Below are positions 1 to 9,305 of a stretch of 38,424 nucleotides of DNA, piece after piece. The translations under genes and the position numbers were made by a program. The notes under the pieces were generated by a model. It was not told the origin of the DNA, did no database searches, and saw only the letters and a program-made list of their open reading frames with translations. Source of the DNA: Methylophaga thiooxydans DMS010 (lineage in GTDB: Bacteria > Pseudomonadota > Gammaproteobacteria > Nitrosococcales > Methylophagaceae); NCBI RefSeq assembly GCF_000156355.1, contig NZ_GG657886.1:1-38424 (forward strand), read 5' to 3'. Every line of letters starts with the position of its first letter. Within the stretch, counting starts at the first letter, position 1.

Positions 1-103
1 TTACACCTAGCTGACTGATAACTTAGTGTTTTTTATTTTAGATAATAACGATTATTTCTTTCTTTACGGTTGTTTCAGCCGTTTAATGGTAACTATTCCG
101 TTA

Positions 104-1135
104 TCAGCGGACTAAGTTGAGCTGTTGTTGTCGGTATGCTCGTGGGGAAACACCATAACGGTGTCGAAATATACGACTGAAATGAGCCATATTGTTGAAC
201 CCACATTGCATCGCAACCTCAGTAATCGTCAGATTGCGATAAATAATGTTACTCAGGTAGCTTTGTGTTAGCGCTAACCGCTGCGTTGTGATGTAACGCA
301 TTAGTGATGTCTGTTCTTCATAAAACAAATTATTGATGTATCGGATAGACAGTCCAACACCTGCTGATACAGCCGCCGCATCCAGCGAACTCTCTTTTAT
401 ATGTAGGTGAATAAATTGTTTTATTTGTAACAAAGCGAAATGACGGTGTCTGGATAGCGTTGATAATTCGACCTCATTTTCACTGAGTAATAAGGTGAAC
501 AAATCCAATATCGGATTGGAGAGTTGTTGAAAATGTACATCAGTCATTTGATCTAACTGCTGTACGGTCGACTGAATCATTGATGCGACAACAGCACCGA
601 TACCGCTGGCTGATGCTAACTTAGTCGCCGTTAACCTACCAACGTTGTTTAAACGCTTGTCGAGTAATGGTCGAGGTATTGAAATTAAAATCTTTGAAAA
701 TTGTTCTGGAATCGTAATGCGGTGTGACTGCGTTGCATCATAAAAACTCATCTCACCACCGTTTAGAAAGACTTCACGACCGCCCTGTTCTAATTTGTAT
801 TGCCCTGACGTTAGTAACACGGCGAAATAACAATCTTGTGCAATCTCTGTCGGTTCTTGATCCAAGCGTTCCAATGTGATGGCATTCGATTGGATGGGTG
901 ACAAGCGCATGTCCTGCTGCCATGGATAGATAAGCATATCGTTATACAAGGGCATAGTGTTTGGTGGCGTGATATCGACATTTGCATATTCTTTACCGAT
1001 CACTTCTTTTAACCACTCAAGTCTTAGCTGCGACGGTAGCGTTTCAGTACAAAAGCGTTGACCGCCTAGCCGGGCTAAGCTTTTCTTCCTACTCTGTCGG
1101 TTAAATTCAGCCGTATGGCTATGAGTCAGTTGCAT
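104..1135 (-). CDS. AraC-family transcriptional regulator
   Basis: This 343-residue protein has the two-part plan of AraC-type regulators. The N-terminal half (about residues 75-160) looks like the cupin-type AraC_binding_2 sensor domain found in FeaR-like activators. The C-terminal 100 residues carry two helix-turn-helix units, the second ending in the family signature around 'GFNNMAHFSRIFRHRYGVSPRAY'-type residues (F-x-R-x-F-R-x-x-G-x-S-P). I chose the ATG at 1135 because AGAGGTGAT sits about 7 bases upstream; an in-frame ATG at 1171 has no ribosome binding site. It is divergent from the membrane protein gene at 1242, so that gene is a likely target. The inducer is unknown. Confidence 0.88.
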   Translation of the reverse strand: MQLTHSHTAEFNRQSRKKSLARLGGQRFCTETLPSQLRLEWLKEVIGKEYANVDITPPNTMPLYNDMLIYPWQQDMRLSPIQSNAITLERLDQEPTEIAQDCYFAVLLTSGQYKLEQGGREVFLNGGEMSFYDATQSHRITIPEQFSKILISIPRPLLDKRLNNVGRLTATKLASASGIGAVVASMIQSTVQQLDQMTDVHFQQLSNPILDLFTLLLSENEVELSTLSRHRHFALLQIKQFIHLHIKESSLDAAAVSAGVGLSIRYINNLFYEEQTSLMRYITTQRLALTQSYLSNIIYRNLTITEVAMQCGFNNMAHFSRIFRHRYGVSPRAYRQQQLNLVR

Positions 1136-1241
1136 AAGACGATCACCTCTGGAGTCAAAAGATATCACCATTTGAGTAAAGATTCAGTACTGTATCCGCG
1201 CCATACTATTTCTGTTGATAACTATAACTACAGGAGAGAGT

Positions 1242-1736
1242 ATGACTAATTCAACACATATGGGTAATGTCGTTTTGCTACGTGGCGCATGTCTTTGGCT
1301 TTTAATGGCATTGCTACTCGCTTGGAGTTTGGTCGGCCTCTACAATCAAGTCGACTTTTTTCAGGCGGTCTTCCCTGGCAAGCCCACCAGGGTATTACAG
1401 GCACATATTGATTTTTTGTTAATGAGTGCGTTGATACTGGGCTTTTATGCAGCGAAAGTAGGACTGGCTTGGCATGTTCGCTGGGCGATGGTGATCGGTG
1501 CGTTTACTAATTCCAGTTTGTTTCTGATCTATGCAATGTTTCCTGTTTTAGATCCCTTATCAGAAACATTCACGCCGGCTGGACTGTGGTTTGGAGTATT
1601 TAATTTCTATTTGTATTCAAGCCTGCTCATTACCAGTTACGGGTTTGGCAAAGGCGCCGTTATTATTTTCAAATCAACATTAGCTAATGACGTTGATGAA
1701 AAGAACTGTAAACGTTGTGGTCGATACCTTACTTGA
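1242..1736 (+). CDS. Small four-helix membrane protein with C-terminal CxxC
   Basis: I do not recognise this 164-residue protein. It shows four hydrophobic stretches, at about residues 14-36, 55-75, 82-103 and 115-135, and ends in a short cytosolic or periplasmic tail with a Cys-Lys-Arg-Cys pair (C156, C159), which could bind metal or be redox active. The start at 1242 is set by AGGAGAG a few bases upstream; an earlier in-frame TTG lacks such a site. It is divergent from an AraC-type regulator and is followed by a strong hairpin, so it is probably a single-gene transcript under that regulator. Confidence 0.75.
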   Translation: MTNSTHMGNVVLLRGACLWLLMALLLAWSLVGLYNQVDFFQAVFPGKPTRVLQAHIDFLLMSALILGFYAAKVGLAWHVRWAMVIGAFTNSSLFLIYAMFPVLDPLSETFTPAGLWFGVFNFYLYSSLLITSYGFGKGAVIIFKSTLANDVDEKNCKRCGRYLT

Positions 1737-1748
1737 ATTGCTGAAATG

Positions 1749-1777
1749 CACCGCCAGATTGATGCAGTCTGGCGGTG
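1749..1777. terminator. Hairpin between convergent genes
   Basis: CACCGCCAGA pairs perfectly over 10 bp with TCTGGCGGTG around a 9-base loop. It lies between the convergent ends of the membrane protein gene and tyrS. The T-run on either side is weak, so it may act as a bidirectional or factor-assisted terminator, or as a 3' stabiliser. Confidence 0.6.
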
Positions 1778-1788
1778 TTCGTTATTAA

Positions 1789-2988
1789 TTAGTTAGTTGT
1801 GATTTTGGCAAACTTTCTTTTGCCTACCTGAAAGATTCCTTCTACACCTGCTGCAATTAACAGTGATTTATCGGTGATTTTTTCACCATCAATTTTAGCT
1901 GCCCCTTGCTTAATCATACGCATCGCATCGGAAGTACTACTGCTGAGACCGGCTTCTTTTAATACATTCGCAATGGCCATACCTTCAACCCCCACCGTCA
2001 GAGTGACTTCTGGAATGTCATCAGGCAATTCACCTTTCTTAAACTGGTTTTCAAAGCCTTGGCGGGCATCAGTACCAGCCTGTTCATCATGGAAGCGAGC
2101 TACAATTTCTTCAGCAAAGTCCTTTTTGATTTCGATAGGGTTACGTCCCTGCTCGACATCCTGACGCCACTGTTCTATTTCTTTAATGTTTCTAAAACTT
2201 AGCAACTCAATATAACGCCACATCAAGTCATCAGAAATCGACATCAATTTACCAAAGATGTCTTTAGGTGAATCGTTAATACCAATGTAGTTGTTAAGCG
2301 ACTTGGACATTTTCTGAACGCCATCCAAGCCTTCTAAAATTGGCATGGTTAAAATACATTGCGGTGCCTTGCCGTAAGCTTTTTGTAGTTCACGCCCCAT
2401 CAGTAGGTTAAACTTCTGATCGGTACCACCCAGTTCAACGTCCGCATTCAATTCAACCGAATCGTAGCCTTGTATTAAAGGATAAAGGAATTCATGAATC
2501 GCAATTGGTTGATTACTGGTATAACGCTTGTGGAAGTCGTCACGTTCGAGCATCCGCGCTACTGTGTGGTTTGACGCTAAACGAATCATATCGGCTGAGG
2601 ACATGTCGTTCATCCAATGCGAGTTGAACACAACCTCAGTTTTTTCTCGATCCAAAATCTTGAAAACCTGCTCCTGATAGGTCACAGCATTTTGTTTTAC
2701 CTGATCTGGTGTAAGCGGCTTACGCGTGACATTTTTGCCTGTCGGATCACCGATCATGCCGGTAAAGTCTCCAATCAAGAACAGAATGTGATGACCAAGG
2801 TCTTGGAACTGTTTCAGTTTATTCAACAAAACGGTGTGTCCCAGATGCAAATCTGGCGCAGTAGGATCAAAACCAGCCTTGATACGTAGAGGCCTGCCCG
2901 ACTCTAATTTCTCGACCAGTTCACTTTCTACTAAAATTTCTTCAGCACCACGGCGAATCTCAGCCATCGCCTCTTGTACAGGGATCAT
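1789..2988 (-). CDS. tyrS: Tyrosyl-tRNA synthetase
   Basis: Class I aminoacyl-tRNA synthetase that charges tRNA-Tyr in the cytosol. The HIGH signature appears as HLGH at residues 48-51 and the KMSKS loop at residues 226-230. The GGTDQ segment near 187-191 belongs to the nucleotide and tyrosine pocket. A C-terminal S4-type RNA-binding domain occupies about residues 335-395. The 399-residue length fits the longer bacterial TyrS type rather than the 424-residue E. coli enzyme. It is divergent from the M23 peptidase gene, with a 130-bp spacer that should hold both promoters. Confidence 0.97.
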   Translation of the reverse strand: MIPVQEAMAEIRRGAEEILVESELVEKLESGRPLRIKAGFDPTAPDLHLGHTVLLNKLKQFQDLGHHILFLIGDFTGMIGDPTGKNVTRKPLTPDQVKQNAVTYQEQVFKILDREKTEVVFNSHWMNDMSSADMIRLASNHTVARMLERDDFHKRYTSNQPIAIHEFLYPLIQGYDSVELNADVELGGTDQKFNLLMGRELQKAYGKAPQCILTMPILEGLDGVQKMSKSLNNYIGINDSPKDIFGKLMSISDDLMWRYIELLSFRNIKEIEQWRQDVEQGRNPIEIKKDFAEEIVARFHDEQAGTDARQGFENQFKKGELPDDIPEVTLTVGVEGMAIANVLKEAGLSSSTSDAMRMIKQGAAKIDGEKITDKSLLIAAGVEGIFQVGKRKFAKITTN

Positions 2989-3118
2989 CTACTGCTCTCC
3001 GACTTTATTAGATAATTGGCGGGCAATATTATCACAACAAGCTGGAATTAAGGGGTTCCAATTCTTATCAAATACTGCGAGAATTGGATGAATTTATAAT
3101 TTAAGCAAGAGTTTGCAT

Positions 3119-4687
3119 ATGAAACGTAATAGACTTTTGAACTCATCGCCAAAAGCACGGCTGTTCACAAGCGAAAAAACACCCCATAGCAAACGACGTC
3201 ATCTTCTCGCTTTATCCATGCTTTCTATGGTTGGCGTTTTTCTGACGACCATCGTATTGGCAACCAGTACTCCCGTCAGTACTGAAACAAAATCCCAGTT
3301 ACTCAATCTGCCAAACCAAAACGCTCAACAGCAAGAACAATCTAAGGCGGTAACTGAAAAACAACCGTTGACACTCAGCTTGGCTGAGCCTGCCAGCTTA
3401 CCAGAAGTTAATGCGCCGGCTGTCCAGCGAGTCCCAGTCCCTAATCAAATTGAAGCCAAGATTGCAGAACCAGACGAAATTGAACGAATTCATCTGAAAC
3501 AAGACAGTCTCGATGTCACAACCGAAACTGATATTACTGTGACACCCGCTGCCACGGCTGTCACTGAAGATATCAACCTGAACTGGCAAGAAGTCACAGT
3601 GAAAGGCGGTGATAATCTGTCGTTAATCTTCCCTCGTGTCGGCCTATCGGCTCGCGATGTGTATAACGTTGCACAGACAGAAGACATCAAGCCATTACTG
3701 AATCTTAAACCCGATCAGACTTTACGCTTTGGTCTCAGAGAAACAGAAGATAAAACACAACTTCAGCAGCTCGAACTTCAGCTCAGCCCTGTTGAAAAAC
3801 TGCAACTGACCCTCACGGAAAGTGGGTATCAAGCTCAAACCGAGACACGTGAAACTGATAAGCGTCAAAAACAAGTTGCCGGTCAAATTGAAAGCTCTCT
3901 TTTTGAAGCGGGCCTCATGTCAGGCATGTCTGACAAACTGATAATGGAACTCGCACATATTTTCGGCTGGGATATCGATTTCGCATTGGATTTGCGTCAA
4001 GGTGACAACTTCAAAGTGATTTTTGAAGAATCCTATCTGGATGGTGAAAAGTTTGATGATGGTGATATTCTTGCGGCTGAGTTCACTAATCGGGGCACTA
4101 CGTTCCGTGCAGTACGCTACACTGATGCAGAAGGTAATAGCCATTTCTACGCTCCAACCGGTGACAGCATGCGTAAGACCTTTACCCGTACACCGGTACA
4201 TTTCTCGCGTATCAGCTCACGATTCAATCCCAACCGTAAACATCCCGTACTGAAAACCAGCCGTCCTCATCGTGGCGTTGATTATGCAGCGGCAACAGGG
4301 ACACCCATTTTAGCAACGGGCGACGGTAAGGTCGATTTCATCGGCACAAAAGGCGGTTATGGTCGAACGGTTATCTTGTCACATGGTGGCAAATACACCA
4401 CGCTGTATGCACATATGTCTCGTTTCAAAAAGGGCATGCGAAGCGGTCAGCGTGTCAAACAAGGTCAAACCATCGGCTATATCGGCAGCAGCGGTCTGGC
4501 AACAGGTCCACACTTACACTATGAGTTCCGTGTTAACGGCGTCCACCATAACCCATTGACAGTGGCACTGCCTAAAGCGAAACCCTTGAATGCAAAATAT
4601 ATGGCTGACTTCCAACAAAAATCACAACCATTGCTGGCACAACTGGATGCATTACAATTGCCTGCCTTGGCTCTAAACCAACCGTAA
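3119..4687 (+). CDS. M23 family murein endopeptidase (MepM/OapA-like)
   Basis: A 522-residue envelope peptidase predicted to cut peptidoglycan cross-links. A single N-terminal membrane anchor spans about residues 28-48, followed by a low-complexity linker rich in Pro, Glu and Gln, an OapA/LysM-like segment near 157-205, and a C-terminal M23 zinc peptidase domain. The zinc motif is H384-x3-D388, and the second histidine pair is H465-L-H467 in the GPHLHYE context. The ATG at 3119 follows AAGAG; a TTG two codons upstream is possible. The gene is seven bases upstream of anmK, so murein cleavage and anhydro-muropeptide recycling are probably co-transcribed, a pairing common in gammaproteobacteria. 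Confidence 0.92.
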   Translation: MKRNRLLNSSPKARLFTSEKTPHSKRRHLLALSMLSMVGVFLTTIVLATSTPVSTETKSQLLNLPNQNAQQQEQSKAVTEKQPLTLSLAEPASLPEVNAPAVQRVPVPNQIEAKIAEPDEIERIHLKQDSLDVTTETDITVTPAATAVTEDINLNWQEVTVKGGDNLSLIFPRVGLSARDVYNVAQTEDIKPLLNLKPDQTLRFGLRETEDKTQLQQLELQLSPVEKLQLTLTESGYQAQTETRETDKRQKQVAGQIESSLFEAGLMSGMSDKLIMELAHIFGWDIDFALDLRQGDNFKVIFEESYLDGEKFDDGDILAAEFTNRGTTFRAVRYTDAEGNSHFYAPTGDSMRKTFTRTPVHFSRISSRFNPNRKHPVLKTSRPHRGVDYAAATGTPILATGDGKVDFIGTKGGYGRTVILSHGGKYTTLYAHMSRFKKGMRSGQRVKQGQTIGYIGSSGLATGPHLHYEFRVNGVHHNPLTVALPKAKPLNAKYMADFQQKSQPLLAQLDALQLPALALNQP

Positions 4688-4694
4688 CGCTTTT

Positions 4695-5816
4695 ATGTCG
4701 CTATATATCGGTGTCATGTCAGGTACAAGCCTGGACGGGATTGATATTGCAATCGTTGATATCAACGATAATCAAATCTTGTTACGAGCTGCAGAAACGT
4801 ACCCTTTCAGCCCAAGCCTTCGTAAAGACCTCTATAGTCTGATCAATACCGGTCGAGCTCATCTGCAACAGCTTGGCCAGGTTGATATGGCATTAGGCCA
4901 TGCATACAGCGAAGCCATACTTCAATTACTGGCAGAAACAAACATTGCACCAACAGACATCAAAGCGATTGGTTGTCATGGCCAGACAATCTACCACGCA
5001 CCTGATGCTGCCTACCCGTTTAGCATGCAAATTGGCTGTGCCAGTGTTATTGCTGAACTGACAGGCATCACCACCATTGCAGATTTTCGCCAACGGGATA
5101 TGGTGTTGGGTGGGCAAGGTGCACCGTTGGTTCCGGCTTTCCACCAGGCGCTATTTCATAACCCTGACGAAGACACTGTTATTGCAAATATCGGTGGCAT
5201 CAGCAACATTACTATTCTACCTGCTGATAAGCGTCAGCCCGTATTGGGCTTCGATACAGGTCCCGGTAATGTGCTACTGGATCAATGGTATCAGCAACAC
5301 CACAGAGCGATGTATGACGAAAATGGGCGCTGGGCACGCGATGGCAAAGTCGATACCGAATTACTTAATCTCTTGCTCGCAGATCCCTTCTTTATGCAAC
5401 CGCTTCCTAAAAGTACCGGTCGCGAACACTTCAATCTGACATGGCTTACAAACACACTGGTTGCGTTTGATAAACCGATTAAAGCCGAATCAATACAAAA
5501 GACCTTGTTACAACTAACAGTCAGATCGATTGCTGATGCAGTGAAGCAGTATGCAGAAAATGCCAGTAGTTTATATGTTTGTGGCGGCGGCGCTCATAAT
5601 GAGGTGTTGATGCAGTCGTTGCGTGATGAGCTCACCAATATCAAGGTAAGCAATACCGTAGACTTAGGATTAGCACCCGATTGGGTTGAAGCCTGTGCGT
5701 TTGCTTGGCTGGGGATGCAAACGCTTCATCACCAGTCCGGCAATTTGCCCGCTGTGACAGGTGCAAGCAAGCCGACTATCCTCGGGGCGATTTACTCGTC
5801 CAGTGAAGCATCGTAA
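4695..5816 (+). CDS. anmK: Anhydro-N-acetylmuramic acid kinase
   Basis: AnmK phosphorylates and opens 1,6-anhydro-MurNAc to MurNAc-6-phosphate during cell-wall recycling. The N-terminal GVMSGTSLDGID segment (residues 6-17) is the family's phosphate-binding signature, and the IANIGGISN and FDTGPGN motifs of the actin-like ATPase fold follow in the middle. Length, 373 residues, is normal for the family. It follows the M23 peptidase gene by 7 bases. Its last 25 bases overlap antisense with the end of gcvH, which is tail-to-tail and not an assembly fault as both frames are intact. Confidence 0.96.
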   Translation: MSLYIGVMSGTSLDGIDIAIVDINDNQILLRAAETYPFSPSLRKDLYSLINTGRAHLQQLGQVDMALGHAYSEAILQLLAETNIAPTDIKAIGCHGQTIYHAPDAAYPFSMQIGCASVIAELTGITTIADFRQRDMVLGGQGAPLVPAFHQALFHNPDEDTVIANIGGISNITILPADKRQPVLGFDTGPGNVLLDQWYQQHHRAMYDENGRWARDGKVDTELLNLLLADPFFMQPLPKSTGREHFNLTWLTNTLVAFDKPIKAESIQKTLLQLTVRSIADAVKQYAENASSLYVCGGGAHNEVLMQSLRDELTNIKVSNTVDLGLAPDWVEACAFAWLGMQTLHHQSGNLPAVTGASKPTILGAIYSSSEAS

Positions 5817-6175
5817 CCAAAGCTATCCATCAGACTCTCTAATGATGCGTCGTCATCTGGTGCCACTTTAAATATCCAACCGTCACCAAATGCATCCTGG
5901 TTAATCAGTTCTGGACTATCTTCTAACTCTGTATTAACGGCGAGAATGGTGCCACTCACTGGCATATGAATATCTGAGGCGGATTTGACTGATTCCACAA
6001 ACATGCATACATCACCTGCAGCAAACTGCGCGCCTGGCTGAGGCAATGACACATAGACGACATCGCCTAACTGATCTTGAGCGAACTCAGTGATGCCTAC
6101 AGTAAGTTCACTATCGTCTTCACTCACCCACTCATGAGTGGGAGCGTAACGCAAATGATCGGGGTTCGGTTCCAT
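5792..6175 (-). CDS. gcvH: Glycine cleavage system H protein
   Basis: A 127-residue lipoyl carrier protein. The lipoyl-accepting lysine is K64 in the FVESVKSASD segment, and the surrounding fold (G-D-V-V-Y-V before it, P-V-S-G-T after it) matches GcvH. In the glycine cleavage complex it shuttles the aminomethyl group between P and T proteins. No gcvT or gcvP gene is present here. Its ATG shares one base with the TAA stop of malQ (TAATG), so its translation is probably coupled to the glycogen operon. That location is odd: the product could be a spare carrier or could have a regulatory or lipoyl-transfer role. Confidence 0.93.
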   Translation of the reverse strand: MEPNPDHLRYAPTHEWVSEDDSELTVGITEFAQDQLGDVVYVSLPQPGAQFAAGDVCMFVESVKSASDIHMPVSGTILAVNTELEDSPELINQDAFGDGWIFKVAPDDDASLESLMDSFGYDASLDE

Positions 6176-7623
6176 TAGACTCGTCCATATAAATCATTCA
6201 GTGCTTTCAGTTTAGCAGGAATCGCATCAGGCACCATATCCCAACTAAAACGCCAGCCCCAGTTACCTTCTATCGTTCCGGGTACATTCATTCTATGCTC
6301 AGCACCCAACGCAAGTAAGTCCTGAAATGGTACAACAGCAAGCTCGGAGACAGAGCTTAATGCTGAGCGTATAAATAGCCATGGCATTGCTTCTGAGGTC
6401 TCTCCCATGTAGGCATGCATATGCGCTTTTACATGTGGCTCCAGCGCTTGATACCAGCCTAACGTAGTATTGTTATCGTGGGTACCCGTATAAGTCACAC
6501 TATCTTCACACTGTTGATGTGGTAAGTAAGGGTTACTGGCATCGCCACCAAAGGCAAATTGCAAAATCTTCATGCCCGGCATGCCATACTTTTCTCTAAG
6601 TGATGTGACTTCATCGGTGATGATGCCTAAATCTTCAGCCACCAATGGTAATTCGCCAAAAAGTTCTAACAATCTGTCAAATAACTGTTCACCCGGCGCA
6701 GTTACCCATTGACCGTCTATCGCGGTCTCACATGAAGCAGGGATTTCCCAGCATGCTTCGAAGCCCCGAAAGTGATCAATACGTATTAGATCAAATAATT
6801 CCAACTGGGTTTGCAGACGTCGTCGCCACCAATCAAAGTTCTGATCAATATGTTTCTGCCAATCGTACAGTGGGTTTCCCCAGCGTTGCCCTGTTTCAGA
6901 AAAGTAATCAGGTGGCACCCCCGCTACGCGTGTCGCTTGGCCAGTGTCATCCAATGTAAATAACGCCCGCTCTGCCCACACATCAGCACTGTCATGAGCG
7001 ACAAAAATAGGCATATCACCAAACAGTTTCACGCCTTTGCCATTGGCATAGTCACGCAATTGATGCCATTGCCGAAAAAAGATAAATTGCTCAAACCGTC
7101 TAATCTGTAGCGCATTTTCACGTTCCGTCGTGACCTTTTTCATCGCTTCCGGATCGCGATCACGCAGCTCAGGCGGCCAATCAAACCACGCCCTAGACTG
7201 ATTCAAATGACGAATTTCACGATATAAAACATAGTCATCCAACCAGTATTGCTGTTGAACACAAAAATCTTTGAAGGCTTGTTTTTCTGCCTCATCCGCG
7301 TGCAGATCAAACTGTCGATACGCATTGGCAATCAGTCTCGACATTTTGGGATCGCTGATGGTTTTAGCTTCTGCCCAGGGTTGCGCTTTAAGCATATTCC
7401 GGCATATCAATCGGTTATTCCCAGCATGGGCAGACAGACACTGATAAGGGGAGCGATCATCATGCGTTGGTCCCAGCGGCAGCATTTGCCAGACTGACAC
7501 ACCCGCTTCCGCTAAGAAATCCACAAAGCGATAGGCATCAGCTCCCATATTACCTGCTGGCAGACTCGTTATGTGGAGTAAAACACCGGTCCGTCGTTGT
7601 TCAAAAATATCGGCTTGTTTCAT
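6175..7623 (-). CDS. malQ: 4-alpha-glucanotransferase (amylomaltase, GH77)
   Basis: This 482-residue GH77 enzyme transfers alpha-1,4-glucan segments between malto-oligosaccharides and releases glucose. The catalytic set is visible: nucleophile D283 in RIDHFRG, acid/base E330 in VAEDLG, and transition-state stabiliser D383 in GTHDNNT. The N-terminal ITSLPAGNMG and SPYQ motifs are typical of the short amylomaltase type without the extra N-terminal region of E. coli MalQ. It overlaps the GH57 gene upstream by one base (TGATG) and gcvH downstream by one base, so the operon is tightly coupled. It probably trims glucans made or released in the glycogen pathway. Confidence 0.95.
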   Translation of the reverse strand: MKQADIFEQRRTGVLLHITSLPAGNMGADAYRFVDFLAEAGVSVWQMLPLGPTHDDRSPYQCLSAHAGNNRLICRNMLKAQPWAEAKTISDPKMSRLIANAYRQFDLHADEAEKQAFKDFCVQQQYWLDDYVLYREIRHLNQSRAWFDWPPELRDRDPEAMKKVTTERENALQIRRFEQFIFFRQWHQLRDYANGKGVKLFGDMPIFVAHDSADVWAERALFTLDDTGQATRVAGVPPDYFSETGQRWGNPLYDWQKHIDQNFDWWRRRLQTQLELFDLIRIDHFRGFEACWEIPASCETAIDGQWVTAPGEQLFDRLLELFGELPLVAEDLGIITDEVTSLREKYGMPGMKILQFAFGGDASNPYLPHQQCEDSVTYTGTHDNNTTLGWYQALEPHVKAHMHAYMGETSEAMPWLFIRSALSSVSELAVVPFQDLLALGAEHRMNVPGTIEGNWGWRFSWDMVPDAIPAKLKALNDLYGRV

Positions 7624-9305
7624 CAGCCGCCACGTCGCATAGTGCCAGCCTGTTCTATACCGCCACCACCTTGGGAAACGACTTCGGATAATCGTTGTGG
7701 AATTTCTTCACCCAGCATTTGGTATAGATTGGATAAATGTAAGCGATACAAGCGTTCAAAATCGCTGACGCTGTCAGCAGAGTTATAATCACCAAACCAC
7801 CAGAACCAGTCTGATCCCTCACAAATAGCCAACTGTCTTTCTAATGCTTGTTTAGTTTCAGTATCAAAATCCTGTGTTGCCATCACTTTATCAAACGTTT
7901 GTTTAGCTTCACTTAACAAATCCCATCCACGGTTTTTATCTGGATCACCAATCCAGGTGGAATAGGTCCCAAACACCCAGCTGCCTCCCATCATCTTGGG
8001 CAATTTCGCTGGCAATACACCATTGTGCAGCGTTTCAGTAAATGTCGTTAACTCTATCTCAGGGTGGTCCTGTAGTCGCTTGTATAGGCTTTGCAGAAAG
8101 TAATAGCCGTTATAGGAATAATATTCCCATGCATTTTCACCATCCAGAATTACTGACACCACGCGATCATGATCACCTTCCGTGTTCTTTTTGATATTCA
8201 GTAAATGATGGATAAAGTCATTCACCGCATCGTCAGCGCCCCATTTGGTGTAGGTAAAGCCAATCATGTCGGATAGACCATCATCGCGATAAAAACAGGC
8301 TGGGCTTGCCCCTGGCAGCTTGTATGGCTTATGAATACTTGCCCCTTCAAGGCCAGATAGTTTCAAACTATTGCGCAATACATTCTCGCCTGTCGCCGCC
8401 CATTCAAAACCATGTTGTGCGATAAGCTTCAGGGTCGCTTCTGATACTGCCCCCTCTGATGGCCAACAGCCTTTAGGTCGGAAACCAAAGAACGATTCGA
8501 AAACACGAAGCCCCTCTTCCATATGCCAGTGGGCTCGTTCTTCACCGCCCGGATAGTTTGTAATTTCTGGTAATGCCGCTCCCGGCATCGCTTCATGGGT
8601 TGAATTGATATCCAACAACAATGGCACAATAGGATGTGCATAAGGTGTCACAGAGAGCTCTACTCGTCCGGTTTCAGCCAAACGTCGATAGCGTGGAATC
8701 AAATCGTGTAATAACTCACCAATCACAATCATTAACTGACGGCGATCATGAAAATTAAATAAACGTCCCTTTTTCATCAGCGCTTGGATACGTACATCAC
8801 CGCGTCTGACAGATTCAGCCATCCACACCAAGTGGTACCAAACCAGAATATCGATCATGAACTGGTCGTTTAAATAGTTGAGACGTTCGGGCTCCTCAAG
8901 TGACCAGCGGGCCATCTCTACAAGACGTGAAAAATGTGGAAACGGTTGAATCAATTTTTCATCATTAGCCCGCAAACACGCCATGATCAACGTTTTTCTT
9001 TCTTCCACATGAACCGGTTGAACCGGCGAATCCAAAGCAATCAGTAAGGGGTCTTTTAACCGTCCTGTGCCTTTAAAACGGCCTTTTAACTGCTCATCAT
9101 AATCTGCTAACTGCTCTAGCAACGTGGGGGCAAAGTTGACCACTGCCTTGGCGCCTGGCACATTTTCCAAATGCCAAGCCATATCCACATAGTCTTTTAT
9201 TGCGTGAAGGTAAGTCCACGGCAGCTGATACATGCCACCCATTGGCTCACTGTATTGTGGCTGGTGCATGTGCCAGCACAGGACAAGCTTGAGTTTATCT
9301 GACAT
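7623..9305 (-). CDS. GH57 family alpha-glucan hydrolase/transferase
   Basis: A 560-residue member of glycoside hydrolase family 57. Conserved region 1 is HMHQPQ (residues 12-17). The nucleophile is probably E284 in CWPSEGAV, followed by the [10 protein letters not shown] segment, and the acid/base is probably D388 in [13 protein letters not shown]57 includes alpha-amylases, amylopullulanases, 4-alpha-glucanotransferases and branching enzymes, and sequence alone does not settle which this is. Because a separate GH13 branching enzyme and MalQ are present, a maltodextrin- or glycogen-degrading amylase role is the simplest reading. It overlaps glgC by 11 bases and malQ by one. Confidence 0.9.
   Translation of the reverse strand: MSDKLKLVLCWHMHQPQYSEPMGGMYQLPWTYLHAIKDYVDMAWHLENVPGAKAVVNFAPTLLEQLADYDEQLKGRFKGTGRLKDPLLIALDSPVQPVHVEERKTLIMACLRANDEKLIQPFPHFSRLVEMARWSLEEPERLNYLNDQFMIDILVWYHLVWMAESVRRGDVRIQALMKKGRLFNFHDRRQLMIVIGELLHDLIPRYRRLAETGRVELSVTPYAHPIVPLLLDINSTHEAMPGAALPEITNYPGGEERAHWHMEEGLRVFESFFGFRPKGCWPSEGAVSEATLKLIAQHGFEWAATGENVLRNSLKLSGLEGASIHKPYKLPGASPACFYRDDGLSDMIGFTYTKWGADDAVNDFIHHLLNIKKNTEGDHDRVVSVILDGENAWEYYSYNGYYFLQSLYKRLQDHPEIELTTFTETLHNGVLPAKLPKMMGGSWVFGTYSTWIGDPDKNRGWDLLSEAKQTFDKVMATQDFDTETKQALERQLAICEGSDWFWWFGDYNSADSVSDFERLYRLHLSNLYQMLGEEIPQRLSEVVSQGGGGIEQAGTMRRGG

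Noticed and set aside
5792..5816. A frameshift or assembly fault where anmK and gcvH overlap.
   Set aside because: Both proteins have normal lengths and ends. A 25-base tail-to-tail overlap is acceptable in a compact genome.
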